Positions 34,490 through 43,801 of a DNA stretch of 64,000 nucleotides are shown here, piece after piece. Source of the DNA: Canna indica. Lineage: Eukaryota; Streptophyta; Magnoliopsida; Zingiberales; Cannaceae. The notes beneath the pieces were generated by a model, which was not told where the DNA came from, did no database searches, and saw nothing but the letters and a program-made list of their open reading frames with translations. The stretch spans positions 31,917,501 through 31,981,500 of the forward strand of contig CP136897.1 in NCBI GenBank assembly GCA_034359265.1. The letters are read 5' to 3'. Every line of letters begins with the position of its first letter. Positions within the stretch are counted from its first letter, which is position 1. The position numbers and the translations under genes are program-made.

Positions 34490-34857
34490 GTCGTGCACTT
34501 CTGATCGTCGGCTAATAAGGGTGTGCGTCCGAGGGATAGCTCGGGGTCATTTTCTTCGTTTCTTCGCGCGCCTTTTAGCGCCACGTGAAAAGCTAAAATC
34601 GGACAATAATGCACGGAGTTACGCCCGTTTTAAACGAAAAATAATAATTGAAATGTTATTTTTCTTATTTATTGACAAATTTTAATTTTTCGAGTCGGTT
34701 GGTCGATCGAGCCGGCCGTAGAGGTTGCGGCGGGCCCCGCGCGGGCGATCGACAGCCAAATTTTATGTCGACGACGTCGTCCGTTCTTAACGTTTGGTTA
34801 GAAAGATTGGTAAAAAAAATGATCTCGTCGTGCAATCAAATAGGTAGTAAAAAAAAA

Positions 34858-34974
34858 GGTGCAACACGAGGACTTCCTAGGGGGTCACCCATCCTAGTAC
34901 TACTCTCGCCCAAGCACGCTTAACTTCGAAGTTCTGATGGGATCCGGTGCGTTAGTGCTGGTATGATCGCACCC
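34858..34974 (-). rRNA. 5S rRNA: 5S rRNA unit 74
   Basis: 'cttcctagg', 'ttcgaag'; resembles unit 69, 2,422 bp to the left. Confidence 0.93.
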
Positions 34975-35341
34975 GTCACGCACTTCTGATCGTCGGCTAA
35001 TAAGGGTGAGCGTCCGAGGGATAGCTCGGAGTCATTTTCTTCGTCTCTTCGCGAGCCTTTTAGCGCCACGTGAAAAGCTGAAATCGGACAATACTGCACG
35101 GAGTGACGCCCGTTTTAAACGAAAAATAATAATTGAAATGTTATTTTTCTTATTTATTTACAAATTTTAATTTTTCGGGTCGGTTGGTCGATCGAGCCAG
35201 CCGTAGAGGTTGCGGCGGGGCCCGCGCGGGCGATCGACAACCAAATTTTATGGCGACGACGTCGTCCGTCCTTAACGTTTGGTTAGAAAGATTGGTAAAA
35301 AAAATGAGCTCGTCTTGCAATCAAATAGGTTAAAAAAAAAA

Positions 35342-35458
35342 GGTGCAACCCGAGGACTTCCCACGGGGTCACCCATCCTAGTACTACTCTCGCCCAAGCA
35401 TGCTTAACTTCGGAGTTCTGATGGGATCCGGTGCGTTAGTGCTGGTATGATCGCACCC
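35342..35458 (-). rRNA. 5S rRNA: 5S rRNA unit 75
   Basis: 'ggtgcaacccgagg', 'cccacgggg', A-box 'caagcatgctt'. Confidence 0.9.
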
Positions 35459-35596
35459 GTCATGCACATCTGATCGTCGGCTAATAAGGGTGAGCGTCCG
35501 AGGGACAGCTCGGGGTCATTTTCTTCGTCTCTTCGCGCGCCTTTCAACGCCACGTGAAAAGCTGAAATCGGACAATAATGCACGGAGTTACGCCCG

Positions 35597-35659
35597 TTTT
35601 AAACGAAAAATAATAATTGAAATGTTAATTTTCTTATTTATTTACAAATTTTAATTTTT
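35597..35659. other. AT-rich spacer block
   Basis: About 63 bp containing almost only A and T, with a few C and G, present in every unit between the CACGTG region and the GC-rich block. It recalls AT-rich nucleosome-positioning or matrix-attachment sequence, but no specific site is recognised. Confidence 0.6.
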
Positions 35660-35738
35660 CGGGTCGATTGGTCGATCGAGCCGGCCGTAGAGGTTGCGGC
35701 GGGCCCCGTGCAGGCGATCGAGAGCCAAATTTTATGTC

Positions 35739-35750
35739 GACGACGTCGTC
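35739..35750. repeat. 12-bp perfect palindrome GACGACGTCGTC
   Basis: A perfect inverted repeat containing four CpG sites, conserved in most spacers, with occasional CpG to CpA or TpG changes such as 'gatgacgtcg' or 'gacgacatcg'. Such changes fit decay of methylated CpG. No binding factor is known to me for this context. Confidence 0.6.
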
Positions 35751-35780
35751 CGTCCTTAACGTTTGGTTAGAAAGATTGGT

Positions 35781-35788
35781 AAAAAAAA
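35781..35788 (-). terminator. Second T-tract, possible fail-safe terminator
   Basis: Eight consecutive T on the gene strand lie about 40 bp beyond the 5S 3' end. The run is kept in nearly every unit at 7-9 bases. T4 or longer suffices for Pol III termination, so it could catch read-through. That role is inferred. Confidence 0.5.
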
Positions 35789-35817
35789 TGATCTCGTCGT
35801 GCAATCAAATAGGAAGT

Positions 35818-35827
35818 AAAAAAAAAA
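35818..35827 (-). terminator. Primary Pol III terminator of unit 76
   Basis: A run of 10 A on the plus strand (T10 on the gene strand) directly follows the 5S 3' end. Most other units have 8-9 T here. Type A units often have a broken tract with a C or G inside (plus-strand 'aaacaagtgc'). Confidence 0.9.
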
Positions 35828-35855
35828 GGTGCAACACGAGGACTTCCCAGGGGGT

Positions 35856-35865
35856 CACCCATCCT
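35856..35865 (-). promoter_or_regulatory. 5S internal promoter, C-box
   Basis: Gene positions 80-89 read AGGATGGGTG, the TFIIIA-binding C-box. Several other units carry substitutions here and are noted in their own entries. Confidence 0.9.
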
Positions 35866-35872
35866 AGTACTA

Positions 35873-35878
35873 CTCTCG
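35873..35878 (-). promoter_or_regulatory. 5S internal promoter, intermediate element
   Basis: Gene positions 67-72 read CGAGAG, the position of the intermediate element in eukaryotic 5S genes. Confidence 0.8.
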
Positions 35879-35880
35879 CC

Positions 35881-35895
35881 CAAGCACGCTTAACT
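35881..35895 (-). promoter_or_regulatory. 5S internal promoter, A-box (reference unit)
   Basis: Gene positions 50-64 read AGTTAAGCGTGCTTG, the conserved plant A-box. The same element lies 50-64 bp into every intact copy of the array. Confidence 0.9.
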
Positions 35896-35944
35896 TCGGA
35901 GTTCTGATGGGATCCGGTGCGTTAGTGCTGGTATGATCGCACCC

Positions 35945-35973
35945 GTCGTGCACTTCTGATCGTCGGCTAATAA
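35945..35973 (-). promoter_or_regulatory. 5S upstream promoter: TATA-like box and C at -1
   Basis: On the gene strand TTATTA covers -29 to -24 and a C sits at -1. This matches the plant 5S arrangement of an AT-rich box near -28 and a C at -1. The usual GC dinucleotide near -12 reads GA here. Most units keep this layout. Units 18 and 20 have lost 9 bp between the box and the gene. Confidence 0.75.
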
Positions 35974-36036
35974 GGGTGAGCGTCCGAGGGATAGCTCGGG
36001 GTCATTTTCTTCGTCTCTTCGCGCGCCTTTTAGCGC

Positions 36037-36042
36037 CACGTG
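36037..36042. promoter_or_regulatory. CACGTG motif at about -95
   Basis: A G-box or E-box core lies 93-98 bp upstream of the 5S start and recurs in nearly all units (context 'gccacgtgaaaagc'). Any regulatory role at a Pol III gene is unproven. Confidence 0.35.
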
Positions 36043-36312
36043 AAAAGATGAAATCGGACAACAATGCACGAAGTTACGCCCGTTTTAAACGAAAAATAAT
36101 AATTGAAATGTTATTTTTCTTATTTATTTACAAATTTTAATTTTTCGGGTCGATTGGTCGATCGAGCCGGCCGTAGAGGTTGCGGCGCGCCCCGCGCAGG
36201 CGATCGACAGCCAAATTTTATGGCGACGACGTCGTCCGTCCTTAACGTTTGGTTAGAAAGATTGGTAAAAAAAATGATCTCGTCGTGCAATCAAATAGGA
36301 AGTAAAAAAAAA

Positions 36313-36429
36313 GGTGCAACACGAGGACTTCCTAGGGGGTCACCCATCCTAGTACTACTCTCGCCCAAGCACGCTTAACTTCGGAGTTCTGATGGGATCC
36401 GGTGCGTTAGTGTTGGTATGATCGCACCC
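36313..36429 (-). rRNA. 5S rRNA: 5S rRNA unit 77
   Basis: 'cttcctagg', 'agtgttggtatg'; boxes intact. Unit 81 is a near-copy at 1,938 bp. Confidence 0.93.
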
Positions 36430-36795
36430 GTCGTGCACTTCTGATCGTCGGCTAATAAGGGTGTGCGTCCGAGGGATAGCTCGGGGTCATTTTCTTCGTC
36501 TCTTCGCGCCTTTTAGCGCCACGTGAAAAGCTGAAATCGGACAATAATGCACGGACTTAAGCCTATTTTAAACGAAAAATAATAATTGAAATGTTATTTT
36601 TCTTATTTATTTACAAATTTTAATTTTTCGGGTCGATTGGTCGATCGAGCCGGCCGTAGAGGTTGCGGCGGGCCCCGCGCAGGCGATCGAGAGCCAAATT
36701 TTATGTCGACGACGTCGTCCGTCCTTAACGTTTGGTTAGAAAGATTGGTAAAAAAAATGATCTCGTCGTGCAATCAAATAGGTAGTAAAAAAAAA

Positions 36796-36912
36796 GGTGC
36801 AACACGAGGACTTCCTAGGGGGTCAGCCATCCTAGTACTACTCTCGCCAAAGCACGCTTAACTTCGGAGTTCTGATGGGATCCGGTGCGTTAGTGCTGGT
36901 ATGATCGCACCC
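36796..36912 (-). rRNA. 5S rRNA: 5S rRNA unit 78
   Basis: 'cttcctagg', C-box flank 'gtcagccatcct', 'ctcgccaaagc'. Confidence 0.87.
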
Positions 36913-37280
36913 GTCGTGCACTTCTGATCGTCGACTAATAAGGGTGAGCGTCCGAGGGATAGCTCGGGGTCATTTTATTCTTCTCTTCGCGCGCCTTTTA
37001 GCGCCTCGTGAAAAGCTGAAATCGGACAATAATGCACGGAGTTACGCCCGTTTTAAACGAAAAATAATAATTGAAATGTTATTTTTCTTATTTATTTACA
37101 AACCTTAATTTTTCGGGTCGGTTGGTCGATCGAGCCGGCCGTAGAGGTTGCGGCGGGCCCCGCGCGGGCGATCGACAGCCAAATTTTATGGCGACGACAT
37201 CGTCCGTCCTTAACGTTTGGTTAGAAAGATTGGTAAAAAAAATGATCTCGTCGTGCAATCAAATAGGTAGTAAAAAAACA

Positions 37281-37397
37281 AGTGCAACACGAGGACTTCC
37301 TCGGGGGTCACCCATCCTAGTACTACTCTCGCCCAAGCATGCTTAACTCCGAAGTTCTGATGGGATCCGGTGCGTTAGTGTTGTTATGATCGCACTC
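37281..37397 (-). rRNA. 5S rRNA: 5S rRNA unit 79
   Basis: 'agtgc', 'cttcctcgg', 'catgcttaactccgaag', 'gtgttgttatg', 5' start 'gcactc'. Broken terminator tract. Confidence 0.84.
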
Positions 37398-37764
37398 GTC
37401 ATGCACTTCTGATTGTCGGCTAATAAGGGTGATCGTCCGAGGGATAGCTCGGGGTTATTTTCTTCGTCTCTTCGCGCGCCTTTCAGCGCCACGTGAAAAG
37501 CTGAAAAAGGACAATAATGCAGGAGTTACGCCCGTTTTAAATGAAAAATAAAAATTGCAATGTTATTTTTCTTATTTATTTACAAATTTTAATTTTTCGG
37601 GTCGGTTGGTCGATCGAGCCGGCCGTAGAGGTTTTGGCGGGCCCTGCGCGGGCCATCGACAGCCAAGATTTATGGCGACGACATCGTCCGTCCTTAACGT
37701 TTGGTTAGAAAGATTGGTAAAAAAAACGATCTCGTCGTGCAATCAAATAGGTAGTAAAAAAAAA

Positions 37765-37881
37765 GGTGCAACACGAGGACTTCTCAGGGGGTCACCCATC
37801 CTAGTACTACTCTCGCCCAAGCACGCTTAACTTCGGAGTTCTGATGGGATCCGGTGCATTAATGCTGGTATGATCGCACCC
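37765..37881 (-). rRNA. 5S rRNA: 5S rRNA unit 80
   Basis: 'cttctcagg', 'ggtgcattaatgctgg'; boxes intact. Confidence 0.92.
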
Positions 37882-38250
37882 GATATGCACTTCTGATCGT
37901 CCGCTAATAAGGGCGAGCGTCCGAGGGAGAGTTCGGGGGTCATTTTCTTCGTCTCTTTGCGCGCCTTTGAGCGCCACGTGAAAAGCTAAAATCGGACAAT
38001 AATGCACGGAGTTACGCCTGTTATAAACGAAAAATAATAATTGAAATGTTATTTTTCTTATTTATTTACAAATTTTAATTTTTCGGGTCGATTGGTCGAT
38101 CGAGCCGGCCGTAGAGGTTGCGGCGCGCCCCGCGCAGGCGATCGACAGCCAAATTTTATGGCGACGACGTCGTCCGTCCTTAACGTTTGGTTAGAAAGAT
38201 TGGTAAAAAAAATGATCTCGTCGTGCAATCAAATAGGAAGTAAAAAAAAA

Positions 38251-38367
38251 GGTGCAACACGAGGACTTCCTAGGGGGTCACCCATCCTAGTACTACTCTC
38301 GCCCAAGCACGCTTAACTTCGGAGTTCTGATGGGATCCGGTGCGTTAGTTTTGGTATGATCGCACCC
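38251..38367 (-). rRNA. 5S rRNA: 5S rRNA unit 81
   Basis: Near-copy of unit 77; 'gttagttttggtatg'. Confidence 0.92.
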
Positions 38368-38733
38368 GTCGTGCACTTCTGATCGTCGGCTAATAAGGGT
38401 GTGCGTCCGAGGGATAGCTCGGGGTCATTTTCTTCGTCTCTTCGCGCCTTTTAGCGCCACGTGAAAAGCTGAAATCGGACAATAATGCACGGACTTAAGC
38501 CTGTTTTAAACGAAAAATAATAATTGAAATGTTATTTTTCTTATTTATTTACAAATTTTAATTTTTCGGGTCGGTTGGTCGATCGAGCCGGCCGTAGAGG
38601 TTTTGGCGGGCCCTGCGCGGGCCATCGACAGCCAAGATTTATGGCGACGACGTCGTCCGTCCTTAACGTTTGGTTAGAAAGATTGGTAAAAAAAATAATC
38701 TCGTCGTACAATCAAATAGGTAGTAAAAAAACA

Positions 38734-38850
38734 AGTGCAACACGAGGACTTCCCAGGGGGTCATCCATCCTAGTACTACTCTCGCACAAGCACGCTTAAC
38801 TACGAAGTTCTGATGGGATCCGGTGCGTTAGTGCTGGTATGATCGCACCC
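38734..38850 (-). rRNA. 5S rRNA: 5S rRNA unit 82
   Basis: 'agtgc', C-box flank 'gtcatccatcct', 'ctcgcacaag', 'taactacgaag'. Broken terminator tract. Confidence 0.85.
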
Positions 38851-39209
38851 GTCATGCACTTCTCATCGTCGGCTAATAAGGGTGAGCGTCCGAGGGACAG
38901 CTCGGGGTCATTTTCTTCGTCTCTTCGCGTGCCTTTCAGCGCCACGTGAAAAGCTGAAATCGGACAATAATGCACGGAGTTACGCCCGTTTTAAACGAAA
39001 AATAATAATTGAAATGTAATTTTTCTTATTTATTTACAAATTTTAATTTTACGGGTCGGTTGGTCGATCGAGCCGGCCACAGAGGTTGCGGCGGGCGATC
39101 GACAGCCAAATTTTATGGCGACGACGTCGTCCGTCCTTAACGTTTGGTAAAGAAAGATTAGTAAAAAAAATGATCTCATCGTGCAATCAAATAGGTAGTA
39201 AAAAAAAAG

Positions 39210-39326
39210 GGTGCAAGACGAGAACTTCCCAGGGGGTAAACCATCCTAGTACTACTCTCGCCCAAGCACGCTTAACTTCGGAGTTCTAATGGGATCCGAT
39301 GCGTTAGTGCTGGTATGATCGCACCC
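39210..39326 (-). rRNA. 5S rRNA: 5S rRNA unit 83, divergent
   Basis: 'gcaagacgagaac', 'ggtaaaccatcct' (C-box), 'ctaatgggatccgatgcg'. Resembles units 0 and 6. Short spacer. Confidence 0.83.
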
Positions 39327-39694
39327 GTCATGCACTTCTGATCGTCGGCTAATAAGGGTGAGCGTCCGAGGGACAGCTCGAGGTCATTTTCTTCGTCTCT
39401 TCGCGCGCCTTTCAGCGTCACGTGAAAAGCTGAAATCGGACAATAATTCACGGAGTTACGCCCATTTTAGACGAAAAATAATAATTGAAATGTTATTTTT
39501 CTTATTTATTTACAAATTTTAATTTTTCGGGTCGGTTGGTCGATCGAGCCGGCCGTAGAGTTTGCGGCGGGCCCCGTGCGGGCGATCGACAGCCAAGATT
39601 TATGGCGACGACGTCGTCCGTCCTTAACGTTTGGTTAGAAAGATTGGTAAAAAAAATGATCTCGTCGTGCAATCAAATAGGTAGTAAAAGAAAA

Positions 39695-39811
39695 AGTGCA
39701 ACATGAGGACTTGCCAGGCGGTCACCCATCCTAGTACTACTCTCGCCCTAGCACGCATAACTTCGGAGTTCTGATGGGATCCGGTGCGTTAGTGCTGGTA
39801 TGATCGCACCC
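39695..39811 (-). rRNA. 5S rRNA: 5S rRNA unit 84
   Basis: 'agtgcaacatgagg', 'cttgccaggcgg', A-box 'ctagcacgcataac'. Terminator tract interrupted ('aaaagaaaaa'). Confidence 0.85.
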
Positions 39812-40179
39812 GTCATGCACTTCTGATCGTCGGCTAATAAGGGTGAGCGTCCGAGGGACAGCTCGGGGTCATTTTCTTCGTCTCTTCGCGCGCCTTTCAG
39901 GGCCACGTGAAAAGCAGAAATCGGACAATAATGCACGGAGTTACGCCCGTTTTAAACGAAAAATAATAATTGAAATGTTACTTTTCTTATTTATTTACAA
40001 ATTTTAATTTTTCGGTTCGGTTGGTCGATCGAGCCGGCCGTAGAAGTTGCGGCGGGCCTTGCGCGGGCGATCGACAGCCAAGATTTATGGCGACGACGCC
40101 GTCCGTCCATAACGTTTGGTTAGAAAGATTGGTAAAAAAAATGATCTCGTCGTGCAATCAAATAGGTAGTAAAAAAACA

Positions 40180-40295
40180 AGTGCAACACGAGGACTTCCC
40201 AGGGGGTCACCCATCCTAGTACTACTCTCGCGCAACCACGCTTAACTTCGGAGTTCTGATGGGATCCAGTGCGTTAGTACTAAATGATCGCACAG
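40180..40295 (-). rRNA. 5S rRNA: 5S rRNA unit 85 (116 bp), divergent
   Basis: 'agtgc', 'ctcgcgcaaccacgc', 'gatccagtg', and a disturbed 5' part ('agtactaaatgatcgcacag', one base lost). Confidence 0.8.
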
Positions 40296-40664
40296 GTCAT
40301 GCAATTCTGATCGTCGGCAAATAAGGGTGAGCGTCCGAGGGAGAGTTCGGGGGTCATTTTCTTCGTCTCTTCTCGCGCCTTTCAGCGCCACGTGAAAAGC
40401 TAAAATCGGACAATAATGCACGGAGTTACGCCCGTTTTAAACGAAAAATAATAATTGAAATGTTATTTTTCTTATTTATTTACAAATTTTAATTTTTCGG
40501 ATCGGTTGGTCGATCGAGCCTGCCGTAGAGGTTGCGACGGGCCCCACGCGGACGATCGACAGCCAAGATTTATGGCGACGACGTCGTCCGTCCTTAACGT
40601 TTGGTAAGAAAGATTGGTAAAAAAAATGATCTCGTTGTGCAATCAAATAGGAAGTAAAAAAAAA

Positions 40665-40781
40665 GGTGCAACACGAGGACTTCCCAAGTGGTCACCCATC
40701 CTAGTACCACTCTCGCGCAACCACGCTTAACTTCGGAGTTCTGATGGGATCCGGTGCGTTAGTGCTAGTATGATCGCACCC
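40665..40781 (-). rRNA. 5S rRNA: 5S rRNA unit 86
   Basis: 'cccaagtgg', 'tagtaccactctcgcgcaac' next to the A-box, 'gctagtatg'. Confidence 0.85.
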
Positions 40782-41137
40782 GTCATGCACTTCTGATCGT
40801 CGGCTAATAAGGGTGAGCGTCCGAGGGACAACTCGGGGTCATTTTCTTAGTCTCTTCGCGCACTTTTTATTGCCACGTGAAAAGCTGAAATCGGACAATA
40901 ATGCACGGAGTTACGCCCGTTTTAAACGAAAAATAATAATTGAAATGTTATTTTTCTTATTTATTTATAAATTTTAATTTTTCGGGTCGGTTGGTCGATC
41001 GAGCCGGCCGTAGAGGTTGCGGCGGGCGATCGACAGCCAAATTTTATGGCGACGTCGTCGTCCGTCCTTAACGTTTGGTTAGAAAGATTGGTAAAAAAAA
41101 TGATCTCGTCGTGCATTCAAATAAGTAAAAAAAAAAA

Positions 41138-41254
41138 GATGCAACATGAGGACTTCCCAGGGTGTCACCCATCTTAGTACTACTCTCGCACAAGCACACT
41201 TAACTTCGAAGTTCTGATGGGAACCGGTGCATTAGTGCTGGTATGATCGCACCC
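41138..41254 (-). rRNA. 5S rRNA: 5S rRNA unit 87, divergent
   Basis: 'gatgcaacatgagg', 'cagggtgtcac', C-box 'cacccatctt', 'ctcgcacaagcacac', 'gggaaccggtgcatt'. Short spacer. Confidence 0.82.
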
Positions 41255-41622
41255 GTCATGCACTTCTGATCGTCGGCTAATAAGGGTGAGCGTCCGAGGG
41301 ACAGCTCGGGGTCATTTTCTTCGTCTCTTCGCACGCCTTTCAGGGCCACGTGAAAAGCTTAAATCGGACAATAATGCACGGAGTTACGCCCGTTTTAAAC
41401 GAAAAATAATAATTGAAATGTTATTTTTCTTATTTATTTACAAATTTTAATTTTTCGGGTCGGTTGGTCGTTCGAGCCGGCCGTAGAGGTTGTGGCGGGC
41501 CCCGCGTGGGCGATCAACAGCCAAGATTTACGGCGACGACGTCGTCCGTCTTTAACGTTTGGTTAGAAAAATTGGTAAAAAAAATGATCTCGTCGTGCAA
41601 TCAAATAAGTAGTAAAAAAACT

Positions 41623-41739
41623 AGTGCAACATGAGGACTTCCCAGGGGGTCACCCATCATAGTACTACTCTCGCCCAAGCACGATTAACTTCGAAGTTTT
41701 GATGGGATCCGGTGCGTTAGTGTTGATATGATCGCACCC
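41623..41739 (-). rRNA. 5S rRNA: 5S rRNA unit 88, divergent
   Basis: 'agtgcaacatgagg', 'cccatcatag', A-box 'caagcacgattaac', 'gaagttttg', 'gtgttgatatg'. Confidence 0.82.
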
Positions 41740-42107
41740 ATCATGCACTTCTGATCGTCGGCAAATAAGGGTGAGCGTCCGAGGGACAGCTCGGGGTCAT
41801 TTTCTTCGTCTCTTCGCGCGCCTTTCAGCGCCACGTGAAAAGCTGAAATCGGACAATAATGCACGGCGTTACGCCCGTTTTAAACGAAAAATAATAATTG
41901 AAATGTTATTTTTCTTATTTATTTACAAATTTTAATTTTTCGGGTCGGTTGGTCGATCGAGCCGGCCGTACAGGTTGCGGCGGGCCCCGCGCGGGCGATC
42001 GACAGCCAAATTTTATGGCGACGACGTCGTCCGTCCTTAACGTTTGGTTAGAAAGATTGGTAAAAAAAATGATCTCGTCGTGCAATCAAATAGGTAGTAA
42101 AAAAAAA

Positions 42108-42224
42108 GGTGCAACACGAGGACTTCCCAGGGGGTCACCCATCCTAGTACTACTCTCGCCCAAGCGCGCCAAACTTCGGAGTTCTGATGGGATCCGGTGC
42201 GTTAGTGCTAATATGATCGAATCC
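42108..42224 (-). rRNA. 5S rRNA: 5S rRNA unit 89
   Basis: A-box changed ('caagcgcgccaaac'), 'gctaatatgatcgaatcc'. Likely weakened promoter. Confidence 0.83.
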
Positions 42225-42592
42225 GTCATGCACTTCTGATCGTCGGCTAATAAGCGTGAGCGTCCGAGGGATAGCTCGGGGTCATTTTCTTCGTCTCTTC
42301 GCGCGCCTTTTAGCGCCACGTGAAAAGCTGAAATCAGACAATAATGCACGGAGTTACGCCCGTTTTAAACGAAAAATAATAATTGAAATGTCATTTTTCT
42401 TATTTATTTACAAATTTTAATTTTTCGGGTCAATCGGTCGATCGAGCCGGCCGTAGAGGTTGCGGCGGGCCCCGCGCGGGCGATCAACAGCCAAATTTTA
42501 TGTCGACGACGTCGTCCATCCTTAACGTTTGGTTAGAAAGATTGGTAAAAAAATGATCTCGTCGTGCAATCAAATAGGTAGTAAAAAAAAAA

Positions 42593-42709
42593 GGTGCAAC
42601 ACGAGGACTTCCCAAGGGGTCACCCATCCTAGTACTACTCTCGCCCAAGCACGCCTAACTTCGGAGTTCTGATGGGATCCGGTGCGTTAGTGCTGGTATG
42701 ATCGCACCC
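42593..42709 (-). rRNA. 5S rRNA: 5S rRNA unit 90
   Basis: 'cccaagggg', A-box 'caagcacgcctaac'. Confidence 0.9.
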
Positions 42710-42854
42710 GTCATGCACTTCTGATGGTCGGCTAATAAGGGTGAGCGTCCGAGGGATAGCTCGGAGTCATATTCTTCGTCTCTTCGCGGGACTTTTAGCT
42801 CAACGTGAAAAGCTGAAATCGGACAATAATGCACGGAGTTACGCCCGTTTTAAA

Positions 42855-43166
42855 CGAAAAATAATAAGTGAAATGTTATTTTTCATATTTATTTACAAAT
42901 TTTAATTTTTCGGGTCGGTTGGTCGATCGAGCCGGCCGTAGAGGTTGCGGCGGGCCTCGTGCGGGCGATCGACAGCCAAATTTTATGTCGTCGACGTCGT
43001 CCGTCCCTAACGAAAAATAATAAGTGAAATGTTATTTTTCATATTTATTTACAAATTTTAATTTTTCGGGTCGGTTGGTCGATCGAGCCGGCCGTAGAGG
43101 TTGCGGCGGGCCCCGTGCGGGCGATCGACAGCCAAATTTTATGTCGTCGACGTCGTCCGTCCCTAA
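42855..43166. repeat. 156-bp tandem duplication in spacer
   Basis: A spacer segment from 'cgaaaaataataagtg' to 'ccgtccctaa' occurs at 42855-43010 and again at 43011-43166. The copies share the private variants 'ataagtgaaatg', 'tttcatattt' and 'gtcgtcgacg'. The junction lies at a shared AACG. No gene separates the copies. Confidence 0.92.
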
Positions 43167-43233
43167 CGTTTGGTTAGAAAGATTGGTAAAAAAAATGATC
43201 TCATCGTGCAATCAAATTGGTAGTAAAAAAAAA

Positions 43234-43350
43234 GGTGCAACACGAGGACTTCCCAGGGGGTCACCCATCCTAGTACTACTCTCGCCCAAGCACGCCTAAC
43301 TTCGGAGTTTTGATGGGATCCGGTGCGTTAGTGCTGGTATGATCGCACCC
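43234..43350 (-). rRNA. 5S rRNA: 5S rRNA unit 91
   Basis: A-box 'caagcacgcctaac', 'gagttttgatggg'. Followed on its 3' side by the 156-bp spacer duplication. Confidence 0.9.
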
Positions 43351-43717
43351 GTCATGCACTTCTGATGGTCGGCTAATAAGGGTGAGCGTCCGAGGGATAG
43401 CTAGGGGTCATTTTCTTCGTCTCTTCGCACGCCTTTTAGCACCACGTGGAAATCTGAAATCGGACAATAATGCACGGAGTTACGCCCGTTTTAAACGAAA
43501 AATAATAATTGAAATATCATTTTTCTTATTTATTTACAAATTTTAATTTTTCGGGTCGGTTGGTCGATCGAGCCGGCCGTAGAGGTTGCGGCGGGCCCCG
43601 CGCGGGCGATCGACAGCCAAATTTTATGTCGACGACGTCGTCCGTCCTTAACGTTTGGTTAGAAAGATTGGTAAAAAAATGATCTCGTCGTGCAATCAAA
43701 TAGGTAGTAAAAAAAAA

Positions 43718-43801
43718 GGTGCAACACGAGGACTTCCCAGGCACGCTTAACTTCGGAGTTCTGATGGGATCCGGTGCATTAGTGCTGGTATGATCGCACC
43801 C
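43718..43801 (-). pseudogene. 5S rRNA: 5S rRNA unit 92, 33-bp internal deletion
   Basis: 'gacttcccag' runs straight into 'gcacgcttaac'. The 84-bp remnant lacks about gene positions 62-94: the end of the A-box, the whole intermediate element and the C-box. TFIIIA binding should be abolished. Both ends and the flanking spacer are intact. Confidence 0.93.

Larger units (their letters stand above)
24017..34647. repeat. 11-unit tandem duplication, 2 x about 5,315 bp
   Basis: Units 52-62 (about 24017-29332) and 63-73 (29333-34647) correspond one to one at a constant 5,315-5,316-bp offset. They share private variants such as 'gggagacaccc', 'gttcggatggg' and 'cttcaaaattctg'. A few substitutions separate twins. 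Exact outer limits are uncertain by about one unit. Confidence 0.92.
35459..35827. other. Representative intergenic spacer (units 75-76)
   Basis: From left to right this 369-bp spacer holds: the upstream promoter of unit 75; a moderately GC region with a CACGTG motif; an AT-rich block at 35597-35659; a GC- and CpG-rich block at 35660-35726 containing GGGCCC; the palindrome GACGACGTCGTC at 35739-35750; the second T-tract; and the primary terminator of unit 76. All other spacers share this order. No independent gene was seen in it. Confidence 0.9.
35828..35944 (-). rRNA. 5S rRNA: 5S rRNA, unit 76 (reference copy)
   Basis: This copy matches the array consensus at every position and serves as the reference. 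It encodes 5S rRNA, the small RNA of the large ribosomal subunit, transcribed by RNA polymerase III with TFIIIA. On the gene strand it begins GGGTGCGATC and ends GTTGCACC. The 5' and 3' ends are complementary and form helix I. Internal promoter elements sit at the classical places: A-box at gene positions 50-64, intermediate element at 67-72 and C-box at 80-89. The body is 117 bp. One or two U residues from the terminator would bring the transcript to the usual 119-120 nt. A T10 tract follows immediately, and a TATA-like box lies upstream. Confidence 0.97.
36103..38733. repeat. Four-unit-offset duplication, 1,938 bp apart
   Basis: Spacer and gene at 36103-36585 ('gcggcgcgccccgcgcagg') recur at 38041-38523. 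The next spacer at 38524 matches the one at 37555 ('ggttttggcgggccctgcgc'). Confidence 0.75.

Noticed and set aside
35660..35726. GC-rich spacer block as a possible separate RNA gene or hairpin
   Set aside because: It contains short palindromes, but I see no extended stem, promoter boxes or terminator of its own.
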